From IMG/VR virus record IMGVR_UViG_3300007541_000110, positions 1 to 31,276 of that record: a stretch of 31,276 nucleotides of DNA, one strand, 5' to 3'. A model generated the notes under the pieces. That model was not told where the DNA came from. It was given only the letters and a program-made list of their open reading frames with translations, and did no database searches. This DNA comes from a virus. Every line of letters starts with the position of its first letter. The stretch's first letter is position 1. Below are positions 7,912 to 16,053 of this stretch, in pieces. A program made the position numbers and the translations under genes.

Positions 7912-9243
7912 TTAGGCGTATGGGAAGTCGTTTGCTGCGGTCTCCACGTACTCGCGGGTAAGACCAGCGATTTCGCGAAGCATTGCGCGGGCCATAGCTG
8001 CCTCTGAGCCACCGCTTCCTGCACCATCAACTTGTGCAAATACCGCACCAGCACTGGTGAATAGCTTGTTATCAGCCTGATCCCAGGCCGTGTCGGTATC
8101 GGTATTGGTTGCGGTTGGACCAACGAGAACAGCCGCGCACTCTGGACGAAGAACGCCAGTGCCGTTCATGCTGCTAGCAACAGTGAAGGTGGTGTTTCGG
8201 CGGATGTCATCGACGGTGTCGACCTTGAGACCCTGAAGCTTGAGTGCAGCAACAGCGCCTCTCTGGAAGACAACACCAACAATACCAGCGTTGCCGTAGC
8301 TGAGGTTATAACGAGCCTCGCCAACTGCGCCAGCAGTGTAGTTGCTGACTGGAAGGTGGTTGCTCTTGATGATCTTTGCGCCCATGTAGTCGAGGCTGTC
8401 CATGAGGCCGTTGAGACCCTGGGAGAGCTGTGCGCCAAGGCCACCAGCCTGAGCAACGCCACCGAACATTGGCTGTAGGTAGTTTGGATTTGCCGCGTCG
8501 GTACGAGCAACACCAAGGGCACGAATGTCCTGGAATGCGCGTGGAGTTACGGCAAGGTAAACGCCTTCGGTTGGAGCGTTGATGGTCTGGAGGTAGACAA
8601 GGAAGTCCTCGACTGCCTGAAGAGCCTTGAGTGCAGCATTGGTGCGCTCGTCGCTGGTGCCAACTGAGATCTGATTGCCAAGGAACTCGAACTCTGGTGC
8701 AATGAATACTGGACCAGTTGGAACACCGCGTGGGTCGGTGAGTGAGTATGAGCCAGCATCGTTGGTGCCTGACCAGTTGAAGTCTTCCATACCAGCACGG
8801 GCGATGTATGCAGCAATCTGCTTGTCGCGGGTGTTGGCAAGGGTAAGACCAGCCTGACGTGCGAGTTCTGAGCGGAACTCCCACTGGGTCTGCATGAGGT
8901 CGACATTGTCCATCTCAAAGTGTGCTGCGATTGGACGCTTGTCAAGCTTGATAGCAATGGTGGTGCTGACTGAGTCGGTACCGCCAGTAAGCTCTTCGCC
9001 TGCTGCCCATGCTGGCTTGAGGTTTACGGTGCCAGTGAGTGGGAACTCCATTGAGACACCGCTTGAAATGGTTCGGCTCTCAACGAGAGACTCGAACATG
9101 TTGTATGCATCGTATGCGTGCATGACTTCGCCTGACCAAACTGAAAGCCAAAGCTTGTTTGCTCCGGCGATTGGTCCTGAAATGCCTGCATCAACGTTTG
9201 AGCGATAAACTAGATCGCCTGCTGCGAGATCTGGATATGCCAT
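7912..9243 (-). CDS. Major capsid protein (T7 gp10-like)
   Basis: A 443-residue HK97-fold-type major head protein of the T7 group, about 100 residues longer than T7 gp10A (345). Family features include the N-terminal segment around KLWLSVWSGEVMHAYDAYNM followed by SRTISSGVSMEFPLTGTV (T7 'VFGGEVLTAF...SGKSAQFPVLG'), the DKRPIAAHFEMDNVDLMQTQ strand (T7 'HTEKVITIDGLLTADVLI'), and the C-terminal VTPRAFQDIRALG and GVLRPECAAVLV regions (T7 'GGLRPEAAGAVV'). AAGGA lies ten bases before the ATG at 9243. Codon choice is visibly different from neighbours: GC-rich third positions and few AGA codons, as expected of the most highly expressed gene. Several long out-of-frame ORFs inside it are by-products of that bias. 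Confidence 0.96.
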   Translation of the reverse strand: MAYPDLAAGDLVYRSNVDAGISGPIAGANKLWLSVWSGEVMHAYDAYNMFESLVESRTISSGVSMEFPLTGTVNLKPAWAAGEELTGGTDSVSTTIAIKLDKRPIAAHFEMDNVDLMQTQWEFRSELARQAGLTLANTRDKQIAAYIARAGMEDFNWSGTNDAGSYSLTDPRGVPTGPVFIAPEFEFLGNQISVGTSDERTNAALKALQAVEDFLVYLQTINAPTEGVYLAVTPRAFQDIRALGVARTDAANPNYLQPMFGGVAQAGGLGAQLSQGLNGLMDSLDYMGAKIIKSNHLPVSNYTAGAVGEARYNLSYGNAGIVGVVFQRGAVAALKLQGLKVDTVDDIRRNTTFTVASSMNGTGVLRPECAAVLVGPTATNTDTDTAWDQADNKLFTSAGAVFAQVDGAGSGGSEAAMARAMLREIAGLTREYVETAANDFPYA

Positions 9244-9256
9244 TGTCTTCTATTCC

Positions 9257-10150
9257 TTATTGTAATGAATTAAAGTTTGTCCGCGACATTCTGGTTTCTA
9301 CCTGTGCGCGGAATTTTGGGTCCGAAGCGAAGCGAGGATCGCTACGCTCTGTATAAAATTCGGACTTGCTGGTGTACGGACCCGTTGCACTAGCCGTTGC
9401 CGTTGCCGCGCCAACCTTCGTGCCACCAACCTTTGGTGGTTCATTCGCGGTTGTCTTTGGCTTTGCTGCGTCGTACTTGGCCTTTAGACCAAGAAGTGCA
9501 ACTTCCCAAGAAGGTGTAGCCAGTGCTGCATTGACGGCCTTTTGATCGGCTTCGGTCAGATTCTTACTTGCCCAATCAAATACTCTGGCAAGTTGATCCT
9601 TTCCTCCAATCGCCTGTGCCGCCTTGTCATAGGCTAGCGAGAGACGGGCCTTCTGTCCCTCAAGGTAGTCGTTGATCACATAGTCTGGTAGCTGCGTCTT
9701 CTGCTTGATTGCCGCAAGAGACTCTTCGGAAAGAGTGCCGTTTACGGTAAACTCAGTAGAGTAGGCTGTCCATTCATCCTGTGTCAGCGAGACTTCCTTT
9801 GTCTCTCTGGTCGCTGGCTCTTCAACCTTTGGCTTGTCTGGAATCCGCAGTTCCTCTGGAATCACTGGAATTGGATCTTCCTGTGGTTGCTCCTGAGCCG
9901 CAGTTTCGACTGGCTGTGAGGGTTCAAGCCGCTTCTTTAGTTCTGAAATCTCCTGTCTTGCCTTTGTATACTCTCCCTGTGCGCTCTTGAGGGCGGTAAA
10001 CCAGTCTTGAGCGGACTTGAAGTTAGAGGGAATATCGATGTTGTTTCGTGTCACGTGGGTTTCAAAGGCAACCGCCTCGCGGTCGACGGGAGTTGAAACC
10101 TCGGATTGTTCAGCAACTGGCTGAGTCGTTGGTTCGATGTTGTCTGACAT
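9257..10150 (-). CDS. Capsid assembly scaffolding protein (T7 gp9-like)
   Basis: A 297-residue, Glu/Lys/Ala/Pro-rich protein immediately upstream of the capsid gene, the scaffold position in T7 (gp9, 307 residues). It has an acidic disordered N-terminus, a coiled-coil stretch (QGEYTKARQEISELKKRLEP), a Pro/Gln/Glu linker, a central helical region and a conserved C-terminal capsid-binding helix region (YTSKSEFYTERSDPRFASDP, then FRAQVETRMSRT). In T7 the C-terminal helices contact the capsid protein, and the scaffold is released on maturation. AAGGA precedes the ATG at 10150 by seven bases. Thirteen bases separate its stop from the capsid start. Confidence 0.92.
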   Translation of the reverse strand: MSDNIEPTTQPVAEQSEVSTPVDREAVAFETHVTRNNIDIPSNFKSAQDWFTALKSAQGEYTKARQEISELKKRLEPSQPVETAAQEQPQEDPIPVIPEELRIPDKPKVEEPATRETKEVSLTQDEWTAYSTEFTVNGTLSEESLAAIKQKTQLPDYVINDYLEGQKARLSLAYDKAAQAIGGKDQLARVFDWASKNLTEADQKAVNAALATPSWEVALLGLKAKYDAAKPKTTANEPPKVGGTKVGAATATASATGPYTSKSEFYTERSDPRFASDPKFRAQVETRMSRTNFNSLQ

Positions 10151-10159
10151 TATTTATCC

Positions 10160-10738
10160 TTAACTGATGGTACAAGTAAATGTATCGATTATGGTGCTTG
10201 TTGGAACGTCGGTAATAGTGAAGGTGTCAACACCAGAAGAGCTTGCAAATTTCTTTGTAAATCCTACGTATTGTCCAGCTGTTGCGGTAATGGCGTCACC
10301 AGATGCAAAATCGGTCCATGTCGCATCATTTAAAATATAATCGTCTGGCCTAAAAAGTGTATTGGAGACCTTATAGGCGGCACTAGAATACGTGTTTTTG
10401 GTATAAGTTACTCTTGTATTTAAACCACTAGTTACCCGTACAACGTTGTTTGGCTGTAGTGAGAACACTACACCAGTAATGTTTTTCCAATCATAGGATG
10501 GAGCAATATAGTCACCAACCGCTGGGATGGTTAGTATTCTTTCATCTGGCTTGTTACAACCAAGTTTAGTTAGAATACCCTTTACAACCTCTTTGGCATC
10601 ATCAAGTGAATTGAATTTACCAACATAAACTGAATGATTTACCTTTAAAGATACTTGTCCATCCGAATTAGTAATATACTCTACGCGATGCAGATATGGA
10701 ATATCAACCATTGCGCCTAAAGAGCGTAATGTACTCAT
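10160..10738 (-). CDS. Uncharacterised protein between portal and scaffold
   Basis: 192 residues, function not recognised. It sits between portal and scaffold genes and overlaps the portal stop by four bases (ATGA), so a role in the virion or in assembly is likely by context only. The N-terminal ~65 residues (YLHRVEYITNSDGQVSLKVN, then FNSLDDAKEVVKGILTKLGC) look like a small beta-alpha domain. The Thr/Ser/Asn-rich remainder (DYIAPSYDWKNITGVVFSL and onward to FTITDVPTSTIIDTFTCTIS) looks like a beta-sandwich. No signal peptide or membrane segment. T7 has no gene at this position except the small 8-9 junction, so this is an accessory structural candidate. Confidence 0.7.
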   Translation of the reverse strand: MSTLRSLGAMVDIPYLHRVEYITNSDGQVSLKVNHSVYVGKFNSLDDAKEVVKGILTKLGCNKPDERILTIPAVGDYIAPSYDWKNITGVVFSLQPNNVVRVTSGLNTRVTYTKNTYSSAAYKVSNTLFRPDDYILNDATWTDFASGDAITATAGQYVGFTKKFASSSGVDTFTITDVPTSTIIDTFTCTIS

Positions 10739-12285
10739 TGCATTATTTCTCCAAGCAGCTGTTCCTGAATTGCTGGATCTTGTAGCGCGGTCTGTGCTGC
10801 ACCGCCAACAGCCTGAGCAACACCCTGTCCCATAGACTGGGAAATGCCCATCTGTGTCTGCATATTTTGAGCCTCTTGACGCTCCGCTCTTACTGTTTCC
10901 TCATCCTTTACCCAAAGTCTTGGATCAAATCCAAGCGAAGAGATCAACGCTCCAGCATATGCGTCCCATCTAAAGGTAGCTACTGCTTCTGGAGGTAGGT
11001 TTCTAACCATCTCTCCAAGCTGCATGAGCTTCTGTAGATCAGAGTCTCTGCTAAGAGCCTGAAGTCCTGTGATTATCTGGGTATTTAAGGTGCCGTCTTC
11101 AGCAAAGAACTGCTCTTCCAGACCTGGGTCAAGCAGACCCTTGTCAATCATAAGAACAATTGTTCTGGCAACAATCGGTTCCATTAGAGTTCTTGCAATA
11201 GACGAGAATGCTCCACCAAGAACTGTTTCCAGTTCCGATCCGATCATTCTTACGGCTGTTGCCGTAACTCTATCGCCAGAAGGAATGGCCTGAGCGGCGG
11301 TAAGGAATGCCTGACCAACCTCTCTACGCATCTCTTCTACTGCACGGGATGCCGATTGAACCTGTGGGTTCATTGTTGCCGCTGGAGTAATCGTGAAGAT
11401 GTCGCCAGATCGTGCGGATACAAACGATCCATTACGATATGGAGCAACATCGTCTACTTCAGTTACACCAGTTGGATCAATACCGATCCAGAATGTGGAG
11501 GACGCGGCAAGACCATCAACCAAAGACTTGGTATATCCCTCGAGAGACATGAGATCTCCGTAGATATCCTCGCAATGTGACCGTCCATAGTTCTCACCAG
11601 GAAGCGCAAGCCATCGAAGTACTGCAAATGGAGGAACAATATACTCTCCCTGCGATACAACGTTACCTTCACTATCTTCCTTGGTGTATGTCCACACGCC
11701 ATCCTGAAGTAGGTACTGACAGTAGAATGTTTTGAATCCGTGTCTGTTATCAAGCTGTGCCTGATCCCAACGAATCTCGTCTGGATCAACCACCTCGTAT
11801 TCCTGATGGATTACTTCGATGACTTCTCCAGAGATGTTACGTTGAACTACGTATTGATCTAGTCTATACAGGGAGAAGAAGAAGTTATCGTCCATGATCA
11901 GCAGGGCATCGCCTGCAATAATTAGTGACTGTAGTGCTTGGTATACAATCTCTCGTAGATTTGTTGAGATCAGCTTTCTATAAACCTGGTATGATAAGGA
12001 TTCAAGGTATGTTCCAACTTCAGTTGGTGCTTCCGATCCATCAATCATACCAAACTTAAAGAATGGCGTGTCATTCAACGGCATCAGTGCCGATAGGATT
12101 CTAGACGCAAGTCCAGTAACCCCTCTACTACCTACGGAATTGTAAGGCTGAGGCAAGGGTCTACCCTCATCCCAGCTATCTGGTGGCATTACCAATGGAA
12201 TGGTGATCGCCGCACAAGCCCTAGCTCTATTCTTCTTGCTTTCCCGATTCCCATCTAAAAAGTCGAATCGGTATCGGAGATTCAC
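10735..12285 (-). CDS. Portal (head-tail connector, T7 gp8-like)
   Basis: A 516-residue protein of the T7 gp8 family (536 residues in T7). Family features: RKKNRARACAAITIPLVMPP-like opening, QPYNSVGSRGVTGLASRILSALMPLNDTPFF (T7 'FQSLGATGVNNLASKLMLALFP..T.FF'), and the C-terminal half with RREVGQAFLTAAQAIPSGDRVTATAVRM and EELETVLGG-type helices. It forms the dodecameric DNA channel at the capsid vertex. The start is a GTG at 12285 with a GTGA overlap to the preceding gene. The Gln-rich C-terminus (QNMQTQMGISQSMGQGVAQA) is the usual flexible tail. Confidence 0.95.
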   Translation of the reverse strand: MNLRYRFDFLDGNRESKKNRARACAAITIPLVMPPDSWDEGRPLPQPYNSVGSRGVTGLASRILSALMPLNDTPFFKFGMIDGSEAPTEVGTYLESLSYQVYRKLISTNLREIVYQALQSLIIAGDALLIMDDNFFFSLYRLDQYVVQRNISGEVIEVIHQEYEVVDPDEIRWDQAQLDNRHGFKTFYCQYLLQDGVWTYTKEDSEGNVVSQGEYIVPPFAVLRWLALPGENYGRSHCEDIYGDLMSLEGYTKSLVDGLAASSTFWIGIDPTGVTEVDDVAPYRNGSFVSARSGDIFTITPAATMNPQVQSASRAVEEMRREVGQAFLTAAQAIPSGDRVTATAVRMIGSELETVLGGAFSSIARTLMEPIVARTIVLMIDKGLLDPGLEEQFFAEDGTLNTQIITGLQALSRDSDLQKLMQLGEMVRNLPPEAVATFRWDAYAGALISSLGFDPRLWVKDEETVRAERQEAQNMQTQMGISQSMGQGVAQAVGGAAQTALQDPAIQEQLLGEIMQ

Positions 12286-12614
12286 TGTGGTGGTTCTCCG
12301 TACTTAAGACCCTTTAGCAGGGCTGCAGAGAAGGCTGAACTAAGCTTTGGTTTTCCAGACTCCTCCTTCTCCTCCTGAGCCTCGCGCTCATCAATGATCT
12401 GCTGCTCGGCAGCGTTAATGTCAGCGATTCTCTGAGCCTCTTCGGCGGCAATACGCTCTTTCTCTGCCCTGGCCCGTTCTTCTCGCGCCTGCTCATCGGC
12501 AATAGCCTGAAGACGGCGCTTCTCTTCCTGTTCGTCTTGATACTTTCTTTCTTCTAGAAGGGCGGCTTGTCGCTCTGCTGCGGTCATGCCACCATCAATT
12601 CTTGGTGAACCCAT
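12282..12614 (-). CDS. Charged coiled-coil protein upstream of portal
   Basis: A 110-residue protein that is almost entirely Glu, Lys, Arg, Gln and Ala, predicted as one long helix (residues ~10-85, including REERARAEKERIAAEEAQRI). It ends in a less charged segment (KPKLSSAFSAALLKGLKYGE). Function not recognised. Similar short charged proteins precede the portal in several T7-like marine phages, so a role in portal or head assembly is possible. It overlaps the portal start by four bases and the preceding stop by one (TAATG), so it is translationally coupled on both sides. Confidence 0.75.
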   Translation of the reverse strand: MGSPRIDGGMTAAERQAALLEERKYQDEQEEKRRLQAIADEQAREERARAEKERIAAEEAQRIADINAAEQQIIDEREAQEEKEESGKPKLSSAFSAALLKGLKYGEPPQ

Positions 12615-13300
12615 TATAGAGACCTTTCTGTGTATGCTTTTCGCGGAGTAAACATTCTTTCTGCATATTCTAGAATAGATGCCTTGTTTTCCTCAAACCT
12701 TTTGCGTTGTTCTTCCGCATCCTTTTGAGTTTGAGTCTGAAACTTTTCTCTAGCTACAGAGGATTGAGACAGGTAATCTTCTTCAGACAGTCTTGCACCC
12801 ATAAATGCAATTTGTGTTTTGCCCCAAGGAGTAAGAATATTTCCGCGCCGTGAGGTGGCTCGTTTAATTGAATAATTTAAGTTTCCAAATGTTACAGTTT
12901 GCGCAAAATCTGGCTTAAGAAGTTCTTCTGGTGCAAAGCTGCGGCCTACAATGGACAAAATATTTCTACTAGCCTGCCCAAGTTCATACATTTTAACATA
13001 ATCAGCACCTCTACCTAAGTTACGAAGCCTTCTCATCTCTTTACTTTGTGCCTTATATCTTTCTACCTCTTCTACAAGAAAGCCACGAAGCTGCTCTTCT
13101 GCTTTTTGTCTTTGTTGCGTATAGTCTTTTGCTCTTTCTTCATATAGGCTTGAAGTACGTTCATAATACTTCGCAAGAGCGGATTGCTCTGGCGTAAATT
13201 CTGCTTGCCTATAGGATGCTATGGCATTTCTAAAATAGTCTTCTGAAACATCTCCTCTTGAGTACTGATCCATCAATCGTGAGATTTCATCTGATGTCAT
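12614..13300 (-). CDS. Uncharacterised helical protein, possibly virion-associated
   Basis: 228 residues from the ATG at 13300, chosen because AGGAG stands seven bases before it; an ORF opening at 13333 would run into the upstream gene. Highly charged and Gln-rich, mostly helical: EISRLMDQYSRG, then a long helix with YEERAKDYTQQRQKAEEQLR, a small central region (GNLNYSIKRATSRRGNILTP) and another helix. No membrane segment or recognised catalytic motif. It lies in the block leading to the portal, and its composition resembles internal or assembly proteins. Role unknown. Confidence 0.75.
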   Translation of the reverse strand: MTSDEISRLMDQYSRGDVSEDYFRNAIASYRQAEFTPEQSALAKYYERTSSLYEERAKDYTQQRQKAEEQLRGFLVEEVERYKAQSKEMRRLRNLGRGADYVKMYELGQASRNILSIVGRSFAPEELLKPDFAQTVTFGNLNYSIKRATSRRGNILTPWGKTQIAFMGARLSEEDYLSQSSVAREKFQTQTQKDAEEQRKRFEENKASILEYAERMFTPRKAYTERSL

Positions 13301-13478
13301 TGTTCTTCTCCTGAAGTTTAACGATTGATTCAAGCTTTGTCACGATATCCTCGCGACCAGCACTATAGGCCATGTCTCTAGCAAGTAACTCAGAGCTTCG
13401 ATTTGGCTCGTATGGTTGTCTGATTACCATTTCCCGAAGGAGTGGTATCCACTTTGGATCCAGGTACGGATACTTCAT
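13287..13478 (-). CDS. Small uncharacterised protein
   Basis: 63 residues beginning MKYPYLDPKWIPLLREMVIR and containing a helical YSAGREDIVTKLESIVKLQE segment. Pieces of this kind, a 'WIP-LR' motif followed by an 'AG..DIV..LE' helix, occur in small genes next to the portal in other T7-like phages, but I cannot name the family. AAAGGA lies about eight bases before the ATG at 13478. It overlaps the previous gene by 89 bases in another frame and the next by 14, an unusually compressed arrangement. I call it real because of the SD and the protein-like sequence outside the overlap. Confidence 0.6.
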   Translation of the reverse strand: MKYPYLDPKWIPLLREMVIRQPYEPNRSSELLARDMAYSAGREDIVTKLESIVKLQEKNNDIR

Positions 13479-13629
13479 TTGCCAATTCCTTTAGTTTAGC
13501 TAGTTCTTCGACAAGCGTATTCATGGCCTTGACAAGAACTCGAACGGTTCTGCCAAACTCCTGAGGAGTTACTGGCAGACCCTTCTCGAACTTGATTCTA
13601 ATTTGTTCTTCGATTTCAATCTTATTCAT
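13390..13629 (-). CDS. Small uncharacterised helical protein
   Basis: 79 residues. An N-terminal charged helix (MNKIEIEEQIRIKFEKGL), a PVTPQEFGRTVRVLVKAMNT segment, and a helix ending ELAKLKELANE are followed by a disordered Ser/Gly/Asn tail that coincides with the overlap with the next gene. The ATG overlaps the RNR stop (ATGA), and the RNR 3' end supplies a GGAGG-like sequence. Function not recognised. The ~30-residue tail overlapping the next gene probably has little constraint of its own. Confidence 0.65.
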   Translation of the reverse strand: MNKIEIEEQIRIKFEKGLPVTPQEFGRTVRVLVKAMNTLVEELAKLKELANEVSVPGSKVDTTPSGNGNQTTIRAKSKL

Positions 13630-15503
13630 TTGATCTCACATCCTCCTGCGGTGCAGGCCATGTCGTGTGATGATGTTGTGGTGTCTTCTGCTTCGTACAA
13701 AGGAAGCTGACTAAAGTCTACAACCACCTTTGGAAAGGCGTCGTATTCTTCGGCTGTAATAGCCTCGAACGGTGCCTGCTGATATGTGTGTTCACTCTTT
13801 GGAAGGAATGAGATACCAGATAGGTGATCGAAGTCTTCATATACCCTTGCACCAAGCCGAAGGAATTCAGCATCGGTGTAGTTGATAGTTACCGATGGCT
13901 TGTGTTCGCAATAATAGTCTGCGTAAATTCTCCACAGAATTAGATGCGTCTCGGCATCTAGATCCTGAGTTGTCTTGGCTCCATCAGGTGCCTTCATGGC
14001 AAAGGAGAACACGGCGGTTGAGTCTGGGTTGTTGACCTCGTCCTCGCATGGTACTCCTTGATCCTTCATAAGATTGTACAGTGGATCCTTCTTATCAAGC
14101 CTGACTCGTCGGATGTAGTGCGGTGCATACTGTGGGTGCAGACCAGACGAGCAACCAGCAAGACAAGATGTTGTGCCCTCTGGCTTCACACAGGTGATTG
14201 CCTTGCTTGGTTCAACATCGATCTTAGCTGACCATTGTAGGTTTACATCCTGAGCAACGTCCCGAATATCCTGAAGGAACTGGATCAGCTCATAGGGTGA
14301 TACAGCACCGCTTGTAAACAGGTTGTCAAAGATGCCAGTCATACTGACACCAAGCAGTCTTTCGTCTTCACAGTTCTGCTTCCATTGTGGGCGCAGATAC
14401 GGGAAGTAGGTAAACTTAGATTGAACGGTACCGATGATGGTAGCCATTTCAATCTTGCGTCTGATATCCATCTTTGAATCATTCTCTCGAATGACGATGG
14501 TCGATAGGTTGCAGAACTCCATTGGTCGAAGGATGATCTCCGAACATGGGTTGGTACCAAGCTTGGTGCCATCTGGTACAGATCGGCCATGCTTTGAGCA
14601 AACCTTCTCAAGCGCCTCGCGGTTTAGGATACCACGCTCTCCACTATAGGAGTTGTACAGCGAGGTCCACTCCTCTAGGAAGCGGCCAAGGTTTGGCTTG
14701 CTGTTGTATACAGCTGAGTTGTTTGCAAGCGACCGATAGGAGTGTGACTCCCACCAGTTGCCAGACTTGGCATTAGCCATGTCGTGATCGTCAAGATCCG
14801 ACAGCGAGATCATTGCACTGCGACGAACACCACCAACGATAACTGAGTTGGCAATGACGCAGCAGATGTCGTGACACTCGAGGCTAGAAAGTCTACGACC
14901 CTTAGCCTTATTGAAGGTACCAACTAGGAACTTGAACACAGCCTCGAGGGGTGCGGGACCAGATGCTCGACCACCGAAGGTCTTGAGTCTTGCACCCGCT
15001 GGTCTTACTAGGCTGCAGTCCCATGTTGGATGGATGCCATTATAGAGATCGTTGATTAGTTCAAGCATGGCATTGCACCAGCCTTCACGGGAATCCTCAA
15101 CGACAATCTTCTTATCGGTTCTCTTGATTTCCGATGCGATGATCGGAAGCTTGTCAGTGCAGCGGCGTTCGACTGAATAGCCGACACCAGTACCACACAT
15201 CAGAATATACATAAGCTCTGAGAATGCCTTGGGATCATCAATCTCAAGGTAAGAGCAGTTGTACATTGCGGTATGATCGCGATCCAGTGCTGGACCAGCA
15301 GTCATAAGCGCTCTCATGCTTGGAAATACCTCGCGGTTCAATACAGCCTGACGGATATCTGGCCTCTCTAGGAGAGCAGGCTCCTTGTCAGACATGTAGT
15401 TCCACCAACGGTCGACAGTCTCTTCCCAAGTCTCACGCCGATTCTCCGACTCAAGCCAACGGGCATAGCGGGAAACGGCGATAAAGTTTTCAAACGTATT
15501 CAT
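13626..15503 (-). CDS. Class II (adenosylcobalamin-dependent) ribonucleotide reductase
   Basis: 625 residues from the ATG at 15503 (AGGAG ten bases upstream; a TTG three codons earlier sits too close to it). It reduces ribonucleoside triphosphates to deoxy forms using a B12 radical, in the cytoplasm. It matches the monomeric Lactobacillus-type RTPR: first redox cysteine in YNCSYLEI (C83), the active-site block TNPCSEIILRPMEFCNLS with N318, thiyl-radical C320, E322 and second redox C331, and the C-terminal reducing pair in ACTAGGC (C617, C622). It is somewhat shorter than the ~739-residue L. leichmannii enzyme. A B12 enzyme working alone, with no NrdA/NrdB pair, is common in marine phages. It follows dUTPase closely, and both lie downstream of a candidate phage promoter. 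Confidence 0.95.
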   Translation of the reverse strand: MNTFENFIAVSRYARWLESENRRETWEETVDRWWNYMSDKEPALLERPDIRQAVLNREVFPSMRALMTAGPALDRDHTAMYNCSYLEIDDPKAFSELMYILMCGTGVGYSVERRCTDKLPIIASEIKRTDKKIVVEDSREGWCNAMLELINDLYNGIHPTWDCSLVRPAGARLKTFGGRASGPAPLEAVFKFLVGTFNKAKGRRLSSLECHDICCVIANSVIVGGVRRSAMISLSDLDDHDMANAKSGNWWESHSYRSLANNSAVYNSKPNLGRFLEEWTSLYNSYSGERGILNREALEKVCSKHGRSVPDGTKLGTNPCSEIILRPMEFCNLSTIVIRENDSKMDIRRKIEMATIIGTVQSKFTYFPYLRPQWKQNCEDERLLGVSMTGIFDNLFTSGAVSPYELIQFLQDIRDVAQDVNLQWSAKIDVEPSKAITCVKPEGTTSCLAGCSSGLHPQYAPHYIRRVRLDKKDPLYNLMKDQGVPCEDEVNNPDSTAVFSFAMKAPDGAKTTQDLDAETHLILWRIYADYYCEHKPSVTINYTDAEFLRLGARVYEDFDHLSGISFLPKSEHTYQQAPFEAITAEEYDAFPKVVVDFSQLPLYEAEDTTTSSHDMACTAGGCEIK

Positions 15504-15508
15504 ATATC

Positions 15509-16018
15509 TCAAACTCCTGTCGAGCCAAAACCACCAGTCCCACGGGGGGTGTGATCTAGTTCCTCGACGCTACAAAACGATGGTGACTTGAATTCAATAA
15601 ACAAAAGCTGGGCAATACGATCACCATCCTCAATCGTAAAGTCCTCAGTTCCCTCGTTTCGTAGAAGAACGCAGATCTCTCCACGATAATCTGGGTCGAT
15701 AAGACCTGGTGAGTTGGCGACTGTGATGCCATGCTTCATAGCCAAGCCAGACCTAGGAACTACCAGTACAGCCATTCCTTCTGGAAGAGCTAGCTTAAGA
15801 CCTGTAGAGATCTTTTTAGTTTGATTTGGCTGTAGGATAATTGAATCAATTAGATCAGCCCTAAGATCCAAGCCAGCACTACCTAAGGTAGCCTTGCTAG
15901 GATAGCCATGCTTGCCAACCGAAGCATAAATAGTATTCTCCTTAGCGTAGACCTGAGAGTCTACCTTAAGGCTTGTTGGATTTCCGAATGTTGTTGTGTT
16001 GGCTGTATAGCTTTCCAT
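15509..16018 (-). CDS. dut: dUTPase (dUTP diphosphatase)
   Basis: 169 residues from the ATG at 16018, with AAAGGAA just upstream; a longer in-frame opening at 16078 would overlap the exonuclease and the promoter. Hydrolyses dUTP to dUMP and PPi, keeping uracil out of phage DNA and giving ThyX its substrate. All five motifs of the homotrimeric family are visible: I SAGLDLRA (47-54), II PRSGLA (88-93), III PGLIDPDYRGEICVLLRNEG (104-123), IV GDRIAQLLF (132-140), V RGTGGFGSTG (159-168). The ~40-residue N-terminal extension before motif I is polar and not recognised. Confidence 0.96.
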   Translation of the reverse strand: MESYTANTTTFGNPTSLKVDSQVYAKENTIYASVGKHGYPSKATLGSAGLDLRADLIDSIILQPNQTKKISTGLKLALPEGMAVLVVPRSGLAMKHGITVANSPGLIDPDYRGEICVLLRNEGTEDFTIEDGDRIAQLLFIEFKSPSFCSVEELDHTPRGTGGFGSTGV

Positions 16019-16027
16019 GTCGTTCCT

Positions 16028-16052
16028 TTCTACTTCTCGTCTAACGTTCGTT
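16028..16052 (-). promoter_or_regulatory. Candidate phage RNA polymerase promoter (site A)
   Basis: In the 35-base gap between the exonuclease stop and the dUTPase start. On the minus strand it reads AACGAACGTTAGACG, then AGA, then AGTAGAA. 22 of 25 bases are identical to site C (28692-28716) before the RNA polymerase gene, in the same orientation. No sigma70-like -35/-10 pair is obvious. It would drive dUTPase, RNR and the structural genes. Confidence 0.6.
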
Positions 16053-16053
16053 T

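Noticed and set aside
8166-8957. Three long minus-strand ORFs inside the capsid gene (8166-8522, 8306-8884, 8547-8957)
   Set aside because: Arg/Ser/Leu-rich out-of-frame translations caused by the GC-rich third positions of the capsid gene.
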